A stretch of DNA of 64,000 bases from Pseudovibrio flavus (lineage in GTDB: Bacteria > Pseudomonadota > Alphaproteobacteria > Rhizobiales > Stappiaceae): contig NZ_SMMA01000065.1 in NCBI RefSeq assembly GCF_009711345.1, positions 107,042 through 171,041 on the forward strand, in the 5' to 3' direction. This document shows, piece by piece, positions 36,140-45,048 of this stretch (the stretch's first letter is position 1; every line of letters starts with the position of its first letter). Below the pieces are notes generated by a model. It made no database searches. It worked only from the letters and a program-made list of their open reading frames with translations, and was not told the origin of the DNA. Position numbers and translations under genes: made by a program.

Positions 36140-36178
36140 ATGAAACTCGCTAGGAAGCAGGCCGCTTTCGCGTTGCGA

Positions 36179-37252
36179 TTAACTCCAGCCGCCTTTGTAA
36201 GTGCGGTAGAAGATGTGATCGCCAACCTTGCGAAGGCGCTTCATGTGCGGTGCCCACTTAGGGCTCACGTATGTAGCGTGGTAGTGAGTGGATGCACCAA
36301 CTGAATCAAGGTGCACCTCACCATCAACGGCTTTGGCAGCAATTGCCTTTGCCTGACGCCAAGCGCGGCCAGGGAACACTGCTTCTGGCTGGCCGTCACA
36401 AGCGAAGGAGAACTGGCAGGCATTGCGCATGTGCTCGTTCTGGTAAACCACATCGCAAACTGTTGCTGGGTAGGCCGGATTTTTCACGCGGTTCAGAACA
36501 ACCTGCGCAACAGCAACCTGTCCGTCGTAAGGCTCGCCGCGTGCTTCGAAGTAAATTGCTTCAGCTAGGCAGCGAAGTTGCTTCTTGTCTTTCACGGAGG
36601 CTGGCAATGGGGTGTGGTACCACCAGTGCGGGTTCGCCTCGGAAAGCTTGAACATGTTTGCCCGCGGTTCCGGTACAGAGATTTCCGTCTGCTGCTTGCC
36701 CTTCAAAAGAGCGTTGAACGGCGCGGAAATGTCTTCGCCAGTCGCTGGCGCGTAAGCGGTCACGAGAGAGGTGGTGGTTGGTGTTGCAACCGGCACCGCG
36801 TTCTCGTCAGCATCGATCATCGGCTTTGCTGCTGGCTGAAGAACCGCATGGGCGATGGCGATACGCTTCCGTGGAGGGATAAAGGTGTTTTGAGGCAGCA
36901 GGTTATGGTCAGGCTTCTGGAACATGGTGTCGAGTGTCACCATCGGCTGAAGCGTTTCGATACCCGTCTGCTTGGAGGTTTTCTCCGCCGCACCGCTGGC
37001 AAGGGAAGCAACCACGACAGGCGCTTCCGGCTTTGCTTCTGGCACAACACCTACTGGAATTACGGTTGCCGCGACAGACCACATCCACCGCGGCTTCTCC
37101 TTCTCTGCCACCTCATATGCGCTGCCCACATCTTGGAGGGCAATAGGCGCTGCTGAAGCTAGAAGAAACAGAAGGGCAGCTGCAGAACTGAAAGTCCAAG
37201 TCTGGCAATGTGCGCGCAAATAACCTGACCTGTTAAGTGGATCGCCCGACAT
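36179..37252 (-). CDS. SleB-type cell wall hydrolase with membrane anchor
   Basis: An approximately 357-residue protein. A hydrophobic segment (SSAAALLFLLASAAPIALQ) near residue 25 is a signal or anchor. About 190 Pro/Ala/Val-rich residues link it to a C-terminal Hydrolase_2/SleB domain (LRCLAEAIYFEARGE, VAQVVLNRVKNP, CQFSFACDG, ASTHYHA). The catalytic Glu of the YFEARGE segment is present. It should cleave peptidoglycan (lytic transglycosylase or amidase; the activity class is debated in alphaproteobacteria). The ATG at 37252 is preferred to a TTG at 37258. Confidence 0.9.
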   Translation of the reverse strand: MSGDPLNRSGYLRAHCQTWTFSSAAALLFLLASAAPIALQDVGSAYEVAEKEKPRWMWSVAATVIPVGVVPEAKPEAPVVVASLASGAAEKTSKQTGIETLQPMVTLDTMFQKPDHNLLPQNTFIPPRKRIAIAHAVLQPAAKPMIDADENAVPVATPTTTSLVTAYAPATGEDISAPFNALLKGKQQTEISVPEPRANMFKLSEANPHWWYHTPLPASVKDKKQLRCLAEAIYFEARGEPYDGQVAVAQVVLNRVKNPAYPATVCDVVYQNEHMRNACQFSFACDGQPEAVFPGRAWRQAKAIAAKAVDGEVHLDSVGASTHYHATYVSPKWAPHMKRLRKVGDHIFYRTYKGGWS

Positions 37253-37484
37253 ACGCAATAAACTCCAAAATACTCAAGCAGCCCCATAAAACGCTGGGGT
37301 GTCGCAGCATGCAGAGAACTATCATCGGTAGATCTGCTAAACTGCAGGATGTGCCAATGATGTTCTGTTATGCTTTATAGATCGTTAAGAGCGTAAAGAA
37401 ATGCTGCGAGAGGGGAAACTGGCAGTTCTCGTAGGTGTAAAGGCGCGGTAGAACAAAGCGCTGAAAAGAAGACCGAATTTTAAA

Positions 37485-38471
37485 TCAGGAGCGCGTAACT
37501 CTAAGGCCCATGGATGGGCGTTCTTTGAGGATTTCTCTGCGAAAACGATACATTGCAGCGGGCCGACCTCCGGTTGTGGTGGAGGTTCTGCCGTTGGGTT
37601 CCACTAGCTTTGCAGCATCCACAAGGCGTCTGAAATTTTGTTTGTGAAGATGATGCCCTGAGATTGCTTCAACCGTTCTTTGCAGGTCCGTCAGCGTAAA
37701 TTCAGGCGGCATAAGCTCGAAAACCACGGGTCTGTACTTCAGCTTGCCACGCAGGCGAGATACGGCTGTTGCCAGTATTCTGCGGTGATCGAAAATCAGC
37801 GGCTCGCCGAAGTCGGGCAGGGTAGAGCGAGTTACTGCCGAAGGGCGGAAGTCGTGAAGGGCCTCCTTGATGATTCCCGCACCGTACATCAGCTCATAGC
37901 GCTCAAGAACGCGCTCTTCATCCCAAGAGCTTGGGTTCTCGCCAAAGGCTAGGGAATATTGCAGCTGGCGGCGCGTAACCGTTGACGGGTCGTCGTGGTC
38001 AGCCTGTGGGTCCGCGCAGTAAGCTTCCAGTAGCGGGTAAACTTGCTCTTCAAGTATCTTGGGAGCGCCGGAGCGCCAGTCTTCCCATGGAAAGAAATCG
38101 TACCAAGGGCGCCAGCGGGCACCTTGAGCACTCAGCATTTCCTTGGATTCTGGCGTTTGACGGGTCAGGGCCAGATAGCCAACAGACACCATATGGCTTT
38201 CGCCTTCTTGCAGTGTCATGTGCCGGCCGCGATCACCAAAGGTGTAAAGCTGCTCAACGTGGCCGAGGCGTAGGGCTGTCTGCTGCTCCACAAACGCGCG
38301 CAGGCCTACCTCGAATGTGCGATGTTCCAGTGGGTCAAAGTGGCCGAAAGGAAGGCCCTCATAGCCGTCATACTCAGCGTGTGGAATGGTCAGAACATAG
38401 GGCGTCGACTTCTCTACAGAGACGATTACCGCATTCAAACCAATCTCGATAGGCGCATGAGTGGCGACCAT
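37485..38471 (-). CDS. nadQ: NadQ-type NAD biosynthesis regulator (degenerate NUDIX plus winged helix)
   Basis: A 328-residue protein of the COG4111 type: an N-terminal NUDIX-like sensor (about 1-150) and a C-terminal winged helix (about 215-328, RPVVFELMPPEFTLTDLQRTVEAISG and NFRRLVDAAKLV). The NUDIX box position reads GHFDPLEHRTFEVGLRAFVEQQT, lacking the catalytic REUxEE pattern, so it probably binds rather than cleaves a nucleotide. Members repress nadABC in alphaproteobacteria. Palindromes in front of nadA are likely targets. It ends the ygfZ-HD-phosphatase run. An ATG with AGGG ten bases upstream sets the start. Confidence 0.8.
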   Translation of the reverse strand: MVATHAPIEIGLNAVIVSVEKSTPYVLTIPHAEYDGYEGLPFGHFDPLEHRTFEVGLRAFVEQQTALRLGHVEQLYTFGDRGRHMTLQEGESHMVSVGYLALTRQTPESKEMLSAQGARWRPWYDFFPWEDWRSGAPKILEEQVYPLLEAYCADPQADHDDPSTVTRRQLQYSLAFGENPSSWDEERVLERYELMYGAGIIKEALHDFRPSAVTRSTLPDFGEPLIFDHRRILATAVSRLRGKLKYRPVVFELMPPEFTLTDLQRTVEAISGHHLHKQNFRRLVDAAKLVEPNGRTSTTTGGRPAAMYRFRREILKERPSMGLRVTRS

Positions 38472-38508
38472 GAGTATCAAACCCTTTTAAAATCAATCAG
38501 TAGCATGG

Positions 38509-39033
38509 CTACGCAGCTGAAACTGTCAGTAAAAACGGTGTCCCGCAAGACGTCTCCGCGCCTCTACCTATCTTGCTGACAGCTTCAATCAACGCCCCCT
38601 GCCTACCAAGCAGCTTATCTGCATGGGCAATCATAAGCGGATTTGGTGTCGCAAAGGGCGCCGCTTTCCGTAGCTCTAAGGCAATGCTATCAGTGCAAGC
38701 GTCAGGTTCACAGGCAGCTTTTACAATCACAGCCGCTGCTGTGGAGCGGCTAACCCCGAACCAGCATTGGCAAAGCAGAGGCTTATGTTTCGGCCAATTG
38801 CGAGCAAAAGCAATAATGGCAGCAACATCGTCTTCGCTGGGAGCAACGAGCCCTTCCTGCGGCGCTGCTATATCATTGAACCGCAGCACCAGCCGCTCAC
38901 CCGTAAATCCGGCTGGCAGATCAGGCACGGTGTTTGCCTGCGACAGCAGACAAATGATGTGCTGGGCGCCTGTTTCCTTCAAAACCTTTTGAAAATCATC
39001 CAACGCGCAAACGTGGATTTCGGCCTCATGCAT
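38509..39033 (-). CDS. Tyrosine phosphatase-fold protein
   Basis: A 174-residue protein with the CX5R phosphate-binding loop in CQCWFGVSRSTAA, as in cysteine-based protein tyrosine or dual-specificity phosphatases. The N-terminal half has the expected alternating strands, and FNDIAAPQEGLVAPSEDD may be the general-acid loop. The substrate is unknown. Its ATG follows the stop of the HD gene without a gap (TAA ATG), so translation is coupled, and it is 37 bases before nadQ. Confidence 0.82.
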   Translation of the reverse strand: MHEAEIHVCALDDFQKVLKETGAQHIICLLSQANTVPDLPAGFTGERLVLRFNDIAAPQEGLVAPSEDDVAAIIAFARNWPKHKPLLCQCWFGVSRSTAAAVIVKAACEPDACTDSIALELRKAAPFATPNPLMIAHADKLLGRQGALIEAVSKIGRGAETSCGTPFLLTVSAA

Positions 39034-39669
39034 TTACTGCTGCCCGCTAAACGCTTTTTCGATTGCCTGAAAGCGGCCAATAAAGGCGGCCTGAGCAACA
39101 ACAGGCTCCTGAGGAGTGACCATCTCTGCAATGATCTTCTGCTGGCTTGGCGTTAGATCATCAGGGGAACCGAAAAGCTCCTTAGCCTCATCCTTGGAGA
39201 ACCCTGCAAGCTCAACTGCCTCGAAATAAGCGCTAATGATATCTGCGCGTTTGGCCAGCTTTGTAATCTTGACTGGAGGATCAGCTGGAAGGGAAAAACG
39301 CAGGTGTATGGCTTGGTGCAGGCCATGCTCCACTTCTCTGTAGTTTCCGCCAAGCACGTTCTTGAAGGGCGAGATCATGTCGCCAATCACATACTCTGGC
39401 GCATCATGAAGAAGTACCACCAACTGCCAGTCAGGTGTCAGTTCAGGCTCCAGCATTCTGGCAATTTCTTCAACGACAACGCTGTGCTGGGCAACGGAAA
39501 AAGCATGGTCGCCAATTGTCTGGCCATTCCAGCGTGCAACGCGGGCAAGGCCGTGGGCAATGTCTTCCAGCTCTACATCAAAAGGGGACGGGTCAAGCAG
39601 ATCAAGACGGCGCCCAGAGAGCATTCTCTGCCACGCGCGTGCATTTGTTTTGCCTGCCTTCTTCGCCAT
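39034..39669 (-). CDS. HD-domain hydrolase (YfbR-like)
   Basis: A 211-residue metal-dependent phosphohydrolase. The HD signature is in FSVAQHSVVVEEIAR and LLHDAPEYVIGDMISPFK, with the late Asp in KRADIISAYFEAVEL. This layout resembles YfbR/YedJ-type 5'-nucleotidases that remove phosphate from nucleoside monophosphates; the specific substrate cannot be fixed. It lies in the ygfZ-HD-phosphatase-nadQ run, 24 bases after ygfZ and directly coupled to the phosphatase, which hints at nucleotide or NAD-related housekeeping. Confidence 0.87.
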   Translation of the reverse strand: MAKKAGKTNARAWQRMLSGRRLDLLDPSPFDVELEDIAHGLARVARWNGQTIGDHAFSVAQHSVVVEEIARMLEPELTPDWQLVVLLHDAPEYVIGDMISPFKNVLGGNYREVEHGLHQAIHLRFSLPADPPVKITKLAKRADIISAYFEAVELAGFSKDEAKELFGSPDDLTPSQQKIIAEMVTPQEPVVAQAAFIGRFQAIEKAFSGQQ

Positions 39670-39693
39670 AACCTTTATTCCTCCAATGCTTTG

Positions 39694-40557
39694 CTAGTCT
39701 TGGTTCTGAGGCCAATTGAACGTCGCGTACTGGGGAATGGAAAGGCGAACCTTCGTCTCGTCCACCATTAAGTCCGTATCTTGATCCATCGCGGTCTTGG
39801 CGCGGTCTAGCCGAATAACCGCAACGGCATGGTTGCCACTTGCGGGTCCCATGGTGCCAACGGGCTTTTCACCTGCATAGATTTCGCCGCCACCGACTGG
39901 CAAAGGCCCGTCAGCTTCAACAATCACCACACGCTTGCGGGCAGTGCCTCGGTGCTTCATACGCGAGACAACTTCTTGCCCCACAAAGCAGCCTTTCTTG
40001 AAACCAACGCCGCCGAGTTCATCCATGTTGACATCGTGCGGGAACACATCCCCCAAGGCGAAGTCCGTGATGCTTTCCGCAATTCCGAGCTGCACGCGGT
40101 GCGTGTCGTAAGCTGCCTTGTCTACAACAGTTCCCGTCTTGGAAAGCTCGCCGAATTGCTCGGCGCTTAGAATAGCGCGAGCACCAAGAGCTGCGAGGCG
40201 CGGATCTGCCGGAAGGTACTGCGGACTATCTTCTCCCCAAAACGCGGCCACAATCATCGCGCTGTCATCAGGTGAAATGGTAAGCTTGGAGCGGAGCTTA
40301 TAGAGCGTAAGGCGCTTTTGCAGCGCATCTACTTCTTGCTTTGGCGCATCAATCAAAAAACCGTCTGGCGCGGTTTTGAAAATGAAAAAGTCCCAAAGGA
40401 TTTTGCCTTGAGGCGTGAGCAGGGCGGTAAAGGCTGACTTGCCAACCTCCAGCTGCGAAATGTCCGCGCTAACAAGGTTTTGCAAAAAGTGCTCGGCTTC
40501 GGCGCCTTCAACCTTCAAAAGCGCTCTGTCTTCGAGAATGACTGCATTGAAAGCCAT
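39694..40557 (-). CDS. ygfZ: YgfZ/GcvT-family folate-binding protein
   Basis: A 287-residue GcvT-like protein that uses folate to help maintain certain iron-sulfur enzymes and is linked to tRNA modification by MiaB. The diagnostic motif KGCFVGQEVVSRMKHRG is present around residue 188. No defect is visible. It heads a four-gene run with the HD hydrolase, tyrosine phosphatase and NadQ. A perfect 10-base inverted repeat lies 84 bases upstream. Confidence 0.93.
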   Translation of the reverse strand: MAFNAVILEDRALLKVEGAEAEHFLQNLVSADISQLEVGKSAFTALLTPQGKILWDFFIFKTAPDGFLIDAPKQEVDALQKRLTLYKLRSKLTISPDDSAMIVAAFWGEDSPQYLPADPRLAALGARAILSAEQFGELSKTGTVVDKAAYDTHRVQLGIAESITDFALGDVFPHDVNMDELGGVGFKKGCFVGQEVVSRMKHRGTARKRVVIVEADGPLPVGGGEIYAGEKPVGTMGPASGNHAVAVIRLDRAKTAMDQDTDLMVDETKVRLSIPQYATFNWPQNQD

Positions 40558-40640
40558 GATACCAAAATGCTCCGAATCTTGTGCCGCTTTAGATATGGGG
40601 TCCCGACAGATATAGGCACTCTGCTCACGAAAAGCAGCCC

Positions 40641-40665
40641 GTCTCTAACAACAATTGTTAGAGAC
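40641..40665. repeat. Perfect 10-base inverted repeat upstream of ygfZ
   Basis: GTCTCTAACA (40641-40650) pairs with TGTTAGAGAC (40656-40665) around five bases. It lies between two minus-strand genes. No T-run follows on the minus strand, so it is either an operator for ygfZ or a weak terminator for the upstream gene. Confidence 0.55.
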
Positions 40666-40707
40666 CTGTCGCATGGTCTGTTTGCGCTTGGGTAAGCCGT
40701 AGTCGGC

Positions 40708-41367
40708 TTAGTCTCCTGCTACGAAATAAAGCAGATCACCCTTTGGAGAAATGGCGACCTTATAGAAGGTCCATGCACCATAATCGCGCATCTCGAAATA
40801 ATCGATGGAGGTCACAACGCGGTACATCTCAACCAGCTGCTTGTTGTCTAGGCTGTCGAGCGGGTACTGCGCAAAGTACGGCCACACGTAGGCTTCGTCT
40901 TCTTTACCCTCGTTGATGTGAACGTATCCGGTCTCGAGAATGTCCTGCATGATCGCAAGAAGCTCCAAACCTTCACCATCACCTGATGTGTCTTTCAAGA
41001 AGGCGATCGGGTCTTCAACGCGGTCATAAGAAAGGATCGGCTTTACCTGCTGTGCATCGAAGATTGCGCGGAAAGCTTCGATGTTGCCTTCCTTGGCCGC
41101 ATTGTTCAGCTTCTCGCGCATTGCCACAACAGGTGCGGGCAACGTCTCAGCCGAATACAGAACCTGCGGAATTGGAAGCGGTGCCCGTTCCTCGGTTTCC
41201 TCGTAAAACTCCTCTGCCGGGTCAAATTCCATGTGATTTGGAATTGACGGAACGTCAATTGCCGGAGGCGGGGTAATACGAATGGTTTCCGTCTCTACCG
41301 CGCGCGCAAAAGCGTTGGAGCAAAGACCAACTGCAACAACTGCAGCGAGAAAACCGGCTGGGAACAT
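40708..41367 (-). CDS. Secreted hypothetical protein
   Basis: A 219-residue protein with a signal peptide (FPAGFLAAVVAVGLCSNAFA, cleavage near residue 22), a Pro/Glu-rich linker, and a C-terminal domain (about 75-219) that is mixed alpha/beta with conserved aromatic positions (AYVWPYFAQYPLDSL, DYGAWTFYKVAISP). The C-terminal ISPKGDLLYFVAGD ending looks like that of periplasmic proteins conserved in Rhizobiales, but I know no function. It is the first gene of the minus-strand series leading into ygfZ. Confidence 0.75.
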   Translation of the reverse strand: MFPAGFLAAVVAVGLCSNAFARAVETETIRITPPPAIDVPSIPNHMEFDPAEEFYEETEERAPLPIPQVLYSAETLPAPVVAMREKLNNAAKEGNIEAFRAIFDAQQVKPILSYDRVEDPIAFLKDTSGDGEGLELLAIMQDILETGYVHINEGKEDEAYVWPYFAQYPLDSLDNKQLVEMYRVVTSIDYFEMRDYGAWTFYKVAISPKGDLLYFVAGD

Positions 41368-41527
41368 TTAAAACTCCGCGGGCAAAATTTAGAGGGCGAG
41401 TAATCATACTTTAGAAGCACCGGAGCCTTACTGCCAGATTCCAGATAGCTTCTTCACAAACCTTATCTGTTGAAGACTTCATCCGCGCCGTTGTATGCAT
41501 GGTCCAGCCCACGATCAGAGGAAAAAA

Positions 41528-42184
41528 GTGACTAGCCTACTCGACAGTGAACTCGTTCTAGCCGGACTCGCAATTGGTGTGCTGACTTCAGCACCAGTGG
41601 GGCCGGTCAATGTAATGGTAATTAGAAGGGCGCTTCACTACGGGTTCTGGCCGGGCTTTTTTTCAGGCCTTGGGGCCGTGTTTGCAGATGGGCTATTCGC
41701 TGCCGCTGCTGCCTTTGGCATCGCAGCCGTAGTGCTGGTGGTCGATGACTACTTTACCATCATAGAGCTGGTAGGCGGTTTGCTGCTGCTCGTCTTCGGG
41801 GTGAGCGTGATGCGCTCACATCCACATCTGGAAGGGCAGGACCGGCCACGCTCGATAGCCCGTGGTTCTATCGCGGCCTTCTTTATGACGATTGCAAATC
41901 CGGGAACGTTTTTGGGCTTCGTTGCGATCTTTGGATCGCTCGGTTCGCTCGCCCTCAAACCCGATGATCCTGAAGCAACGGGCCTGCTTGTACTTGCAGT
42001 TATGGCGGGAGCAGTTTGCTGGTGGGCCTTTTTGTCATTCACCGCAGCGCGCCTGCGCGTTGCTATAAAGGACGAGTGGCTGGTTTGGATAAACCGTTGT
42101 GCCGGAGGTTTATTGCTTTTGTTCTCCGGCGTCATTCTACTTCGGGCATTTTGGAACATCGCGGTGCATATGAAGTGGCTTTAG
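41528..42184 (+). CDS. LysE/RhtB-family amino-acid exporter
   Basis: A 218-residue translocator with six hydrophobic helices. The N-terminal LAIGVLTSAPVGPVNVMVIRRAL matches the LysE/RhtB signature (G-x-x-PGP type). The second half (SIAAFFMTIANPGTFLGFVAIFGSLG) is also typical. It exports amino acids or related small solutes; the substrate is unknown. I chose the GTG at 41528, directly after GAGGAAAAAA, over an ATG at 41495 that would add a polar leader. Confidence 0.87.
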   Translation: MTSLLDSELVLAGLAIGVLTSAPVGPVNVMVIRRALHYGFWPGFFSGLGAVFADGLFAAAAAFGIAAVVLVVDDYFTIIELVGGLLLLVFGVSVMRSHPHLEGQDRPRSIARGSIAAFFMTIANPGTFLGFVAIFGSLGSLALKPDDPEATGLLVLAVMAGAVCWWAFLSFTAARLRVAIKDEWLVWINRCAGGLLLLFSGVILLRAFWNIAVHMKWL

Positions 42185-42209
42185 CCTCCGCGATCCTGCC
42201 TTGGTAAAC

Positions 42210-42494
42210 TTAGTGAACCAGACGATCGACGGAATAGTCACCCCGTTCCACGCGCATTGGCAACTCTTCCGCAAACTGTGTGACAGCTTCTTCGCCAAAC
42301 TGCGAAACCAAGTCCATCATTGCACTAAAAAGGGCAGCGTGAGCCAGAGCAGAGGAGTCAATGCCGTGGGCCAGTCCTTCGTCCCAAGCTTCGCGGATAA
42401 AGCTCAGGGCTAATCTGCGCACGTCTGCGTCTGTGATCTCTACTTCTTCGCCATTGGCATCGACCATAACGCAGCTTGATTGATCTTTGATCAT
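42210..42494 (-). CDS. Small conserved hypothetical protein
   Basis: An approximately 94-residue acidic protein. It is predicted mainly helical (DADVRRLALSFIREAWDEGLAHGIDSSALAHAALFSAMMDLVSQFGEEAVTQFAEELPMRV). No membrane helix or known domain is seen. In-frame ATGs at 42590, 42545 and 42530 would lengthen it; I prefer 42494 because the extra residues do not look conserved in composition. It is convergent with the LysE-family gene and has a 150-base AT-rich region upstream. Confidence 0.6.
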   Translation of the reverse strand: MIKDQSSCVMVDANGEEVEITDADVRRLALSFIREAWDEGLAHGIDSSALAHAALFSAMMDLVSQFGEEAVTQFAEELPMRVERGDYSVDRLVH

Positions 42495-42748
42495 TGTATC
42501 CGGCAGTCCTCTCGTGTCTTCGCGCCGCATATCGACTGCCTCCATTATGGACTGGAAACAAGCGTTGCGACTCAATATCCGCGAATTCACGTTAACAAGG
42601 GTGCCGTTGGCGGGGAAGCGAATGTAAATGAAACCTAAATGCTGTCCAAAACTTCGCGAAGTTATGGTTAACGACTAAAATTACAACCATATATACACCG
42701 TTCATCAACAATGAAACCTGTGGATAAAGGGTGTAAGTTTTCAGGGTG

Positions 42749-43225
42749 CTATTCTCGGCTGTACCTGGCGGTCACATCTCGGGTAATCTCCGCGCCTTCA
42801 AACGCGTATCTGCGCGAAGCTTCCATCGCAGAAGCCGTACAGCGACGATAAACAGCCGCGAATCCCCTGTACCCTTGATTGAACCGCTCCACAAAACGGC
42901 GCCGGCGCAGCTCGTTTTTGACCTCTGCATCAAGCAGGGCCTGCATTCGTCCGCTCCATTCATTCGCCTCGGAGTGGCCGCATAGCGGGCGCAGGTAATG
43001 CAATCCGCCAAGAATTTCGGCAAGTCGCATAAGCTGCTTTTCATAGGGCGGGGAGAGCGCTTCCAGTTGCTCGGTCGGGCTTTTCTCTGCCTCCGTGCTT
43101 TCCTGCTGCTGAGCAGGTTCGCCTTCGCTTGTTTCCTGCGCATGAACTGTTCCCAGACCAAACAGTGAGATCAGTCCAAAAACGATCATTGGCTTTGCAA
43201 GTTTATGTCGAAGACGCAGATACAC
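42749..43225 (-). CDS. TIGR02301-family secreted protein
   Basis: An approximately 158-residue protein of a family of unknown function confined to alphaproteobacteria. A signal peptide (KPMIVFGLISLFGLGTVHAQ) is followed by a Gln/Glu-rich linker and the conserved domain (YEKQLMRLAEILGGLHYLRPLCG, EWSGRMQALLDAE, FNQGYRGFAAVYRRCTASA). The two Cys may form a disulfide. I chose a GTG at 43225 preceded by AAGGGG at good spacing; an ATG at 43315 would add an odd leader, and ATG 43189 sits inside the signal peptide. Confidence 0.8.
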   Translation of the reverse strand: MYLRLRHKLAKPMIVFGLISLFGLGTVHAQETSEGEPAQQQESTEAEKSPTEQLEALSPPYEKQLMRLAEILGGLHYLRPLCGHSEANEWSGRMQALLDAEVKNELRRRRFVERFNQGYRGFAAVYRRCTASAMEASRRYAFEGAEITRDVTARYSRE

Positions 43226-43546
43226 ACGTCGCCCCTTTTGGTGCTCTTCAAGATGGTGTCGCTGAGTGTAGTCTAAGGCTGCAAACGGAGTCTTTAAATA
43301 GAAACAATTTCCCAAAGGAAACTGGAGGCCGCGAGCAGCAGGCCGTAACCTCTAAGAATTGAGGGCCCTTGGGAGAATCTTAGGCGCGGCTAGGGCAATG
43401 CTTGGGTTGAAACGTAAAGCTAGAGTGAGGTGTGCTTGGGTAGTATTCTTGGTAACCGGCAGCGCTAAGACGCTGTAGAGCCACATACGCCCGAATGGGC
43501 TCCGCGCTCGCGCAGTGCCAAAATCAATCCTAAGCGTTTGGGCAAA

Positions 43547-44059
43547 TCAGTCGAACAGCGCGTCTACTGCCGCCTGTGCTTCCTCATAGGCAGGGCGAAC
43601 GCCTTCTGGCAGCTTACCGTGAATGATGCCGCTGGCCTTCATAATCATGGGATGGAGTACGCTTGCCGTTCTCTCGCTGGCTTCAAGCAGCCGTGCCTCT
43701 TGGGGGATACTTTCATCCACGAGCAGTTTTTGCAGGCTGATAACTTCCCCATCTATTTCTGCGGTGGCTTGCTCAAGTGCCAATCGCAGGTGCGCAGGCC
43801 CCGTGTGGTAGGCTTCAATTGCTAGGTCTTTGGCAGAGAAACTGGAGGCTTTGAAGTGTTCTTCATAGGTGCGCGGATGCCATTCCACCACATCTTCAAT
43901 ACACTCCGGCATGGCTGAAATCATCTCAAGCAACATCACAACCTCATTGAAATGATTGAGGTAATCGGTTGCCAGTCCCGTCTCGGGATGTATATTGGCG
44001 CGCTCTAGGCACTGTGGGGCCAAAGACCCTGAGCCAAACTGCGAGCTTGTTTGCGCCAT
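43547..44059 (-). CDS. Conserved hypothetical protein
   Basis: A 170-residue cytoplasmic protein, almost all helical, without a recognised domain. It holds the segment ATDYLNHFNEVVMLLEMISAMPECIEDVVEWHPRTYEEHF, which looks like a conserved core. The start at 44059 has GGAG seven bases upstream; an ATG at 44071 overlaps that site. It is divergent from the SRAP gene with about 80 bases between, so the two may share a promoter region. Confidence 0.7.
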   Translation of the reverse strand: MAQTSSQFGSGSLAPQCLERANIHPETGLATDYLNHFNEVVMLLEMISAMPECIEDVVEWHPRTYEEHFKASSFSAKDLAIEAYHTGPAHLRLALEQATAEIDGEVISLQKLLVDESIPQEARLLEASERTASVLHPMIMKASGIIHGKLPEGVRPAYEEAQAAVDALFD

Positions 44060-44136
44060 TAGAATCTCCATAAATTAATGGTTAGGGTGTCCTACAGAAC
44101 TAGTAAGTATTACACACTAAAAATTAAGGGGTTACT

Positions 44137-44934
44137 ATGTGCGGACGATTTGCACTCACAGCGACACCGGATCAGGTCCGGCAACTATTTCGCTACATAG
44201 AAAAACCTGAATTTCCGGAGAGATACAACATTTGTCCGAACCAACCAATTGCTATTGTTAAAAATGAGCATGGTGGTCGGCACTTCGATTTAGCCAGATG
44301 GGGATTAATTCCCTCATGGGTAAAAGATCCAGCCAGCTTTACGCTTCTGATCAATGCACGAGCAGAAACGATTCTAGAAAAGCCCTCCTTTAGAAATGCG
44401 ATGAAGCATCGTCGCTGTCTCATTCCGATGTCAGGTTTTTATGAATGGCGACGGACACCGTCCGGCAAGCAGCCATACTTCTTTGCCCGCCCTGATGGTG
44501 AACCCTTCGCGGTGGCAGGAATATGGGAAACCTTCTGCGATCCTGCAGGTGGTGAGCTTGATACAGCGGCGTTGATTACCGTTGAAGCCAACGGGGTAAT
44601 GAAGCCGATCCACCACCGTATGCCTGCAATCATCCAGCCGGATGGTTTTGACGAGTGGCTCGACACCGGAAACATTCGCGATAAAGAAGCGTTCAAGCAA
44701 CTGCATGCAGCAGCTGATGACGTTCTTGTCGCGTGGCCTGTATCCCAGCGCATTAACATGCCAACCAATGACGACCCGTCGTTGATTGAGGAGTACAGCC
44801 CGCAGGACGAAGAGGAAAACTATCTGCCAAACCAGCTTGCCAAGCGCAACGCGGTTAAGGAGCGCGAACTGAAAGGCGCTCATGCTGACGATAGTGATGA
44901 TGAGCCTGCTCAGGAACAGCTAAAGCTCATTTAA
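44137..44934 (+). CDS. SRAP-family (YedK/HMCES) abasic-site processing protein
   Basis: A 265-residue protein that crosslinks to and protects abasic sites in single-stranded DNA through Cys2. The N-terminus MCGRFALTATP exposes the catalytic Cys after Met removal. INARAET (Asn and Glu) and PIHHRMPAII (His) complete the active site. The C-terminal 45 residues are a charged extension beyond the E. coli protein. These proteins are often SOS-linked; I see no clear LexA box in the short upstream region. Confidence 0.93.
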   Translation: MCGRFALTATPDQVRQLFRYIEKPEFPERYNICPNQPIAIVKNEHGGRHFDLARWGLIPSWVKDPASFTLLINARAETILEKPSFRNAMKHRRCLIPMSGFYEWRRTPSGKQPYFFARPDGEPFAVAGIWETFCDPAGGELDTAALITVEANGVMKPIHHRMPAIIQPDGFDEWLDTGNIRDKEAFKQLHAAADDVLVAWPVSQRINMPTNDDPSLIEEYSPQDEEENYLPNQLAKRNAVKERELKGAHADDSDDEPAQEQLKLI

Positions 44935-45048
44935 GGAGTGCGCGTGTGAAGGGGCTGTCGCCCTCAAGATATCAACCCGCACTCTCTATATATAATGTCG
45001 AATGCGCCGAGCATGCTCAGCGCTTGCTAGACAGGAATGCTCCGGGCC

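Noticed and set aside
42651-42662. 12-base palindrome ACTTCGCGAAGT
   Set aside because: A lone palindrome with no matching copy and no linked regulator in the window.
42719-42727. Perfect DnaA box (TGTGGATAA) in the AT-rich gap before the TIGR02301 gene
   Set aside because: A single box with no further boxes, no dnaA/hemE/parAB neighbours and no AT-rich unwinding repeats. It is not enough to call an origin.
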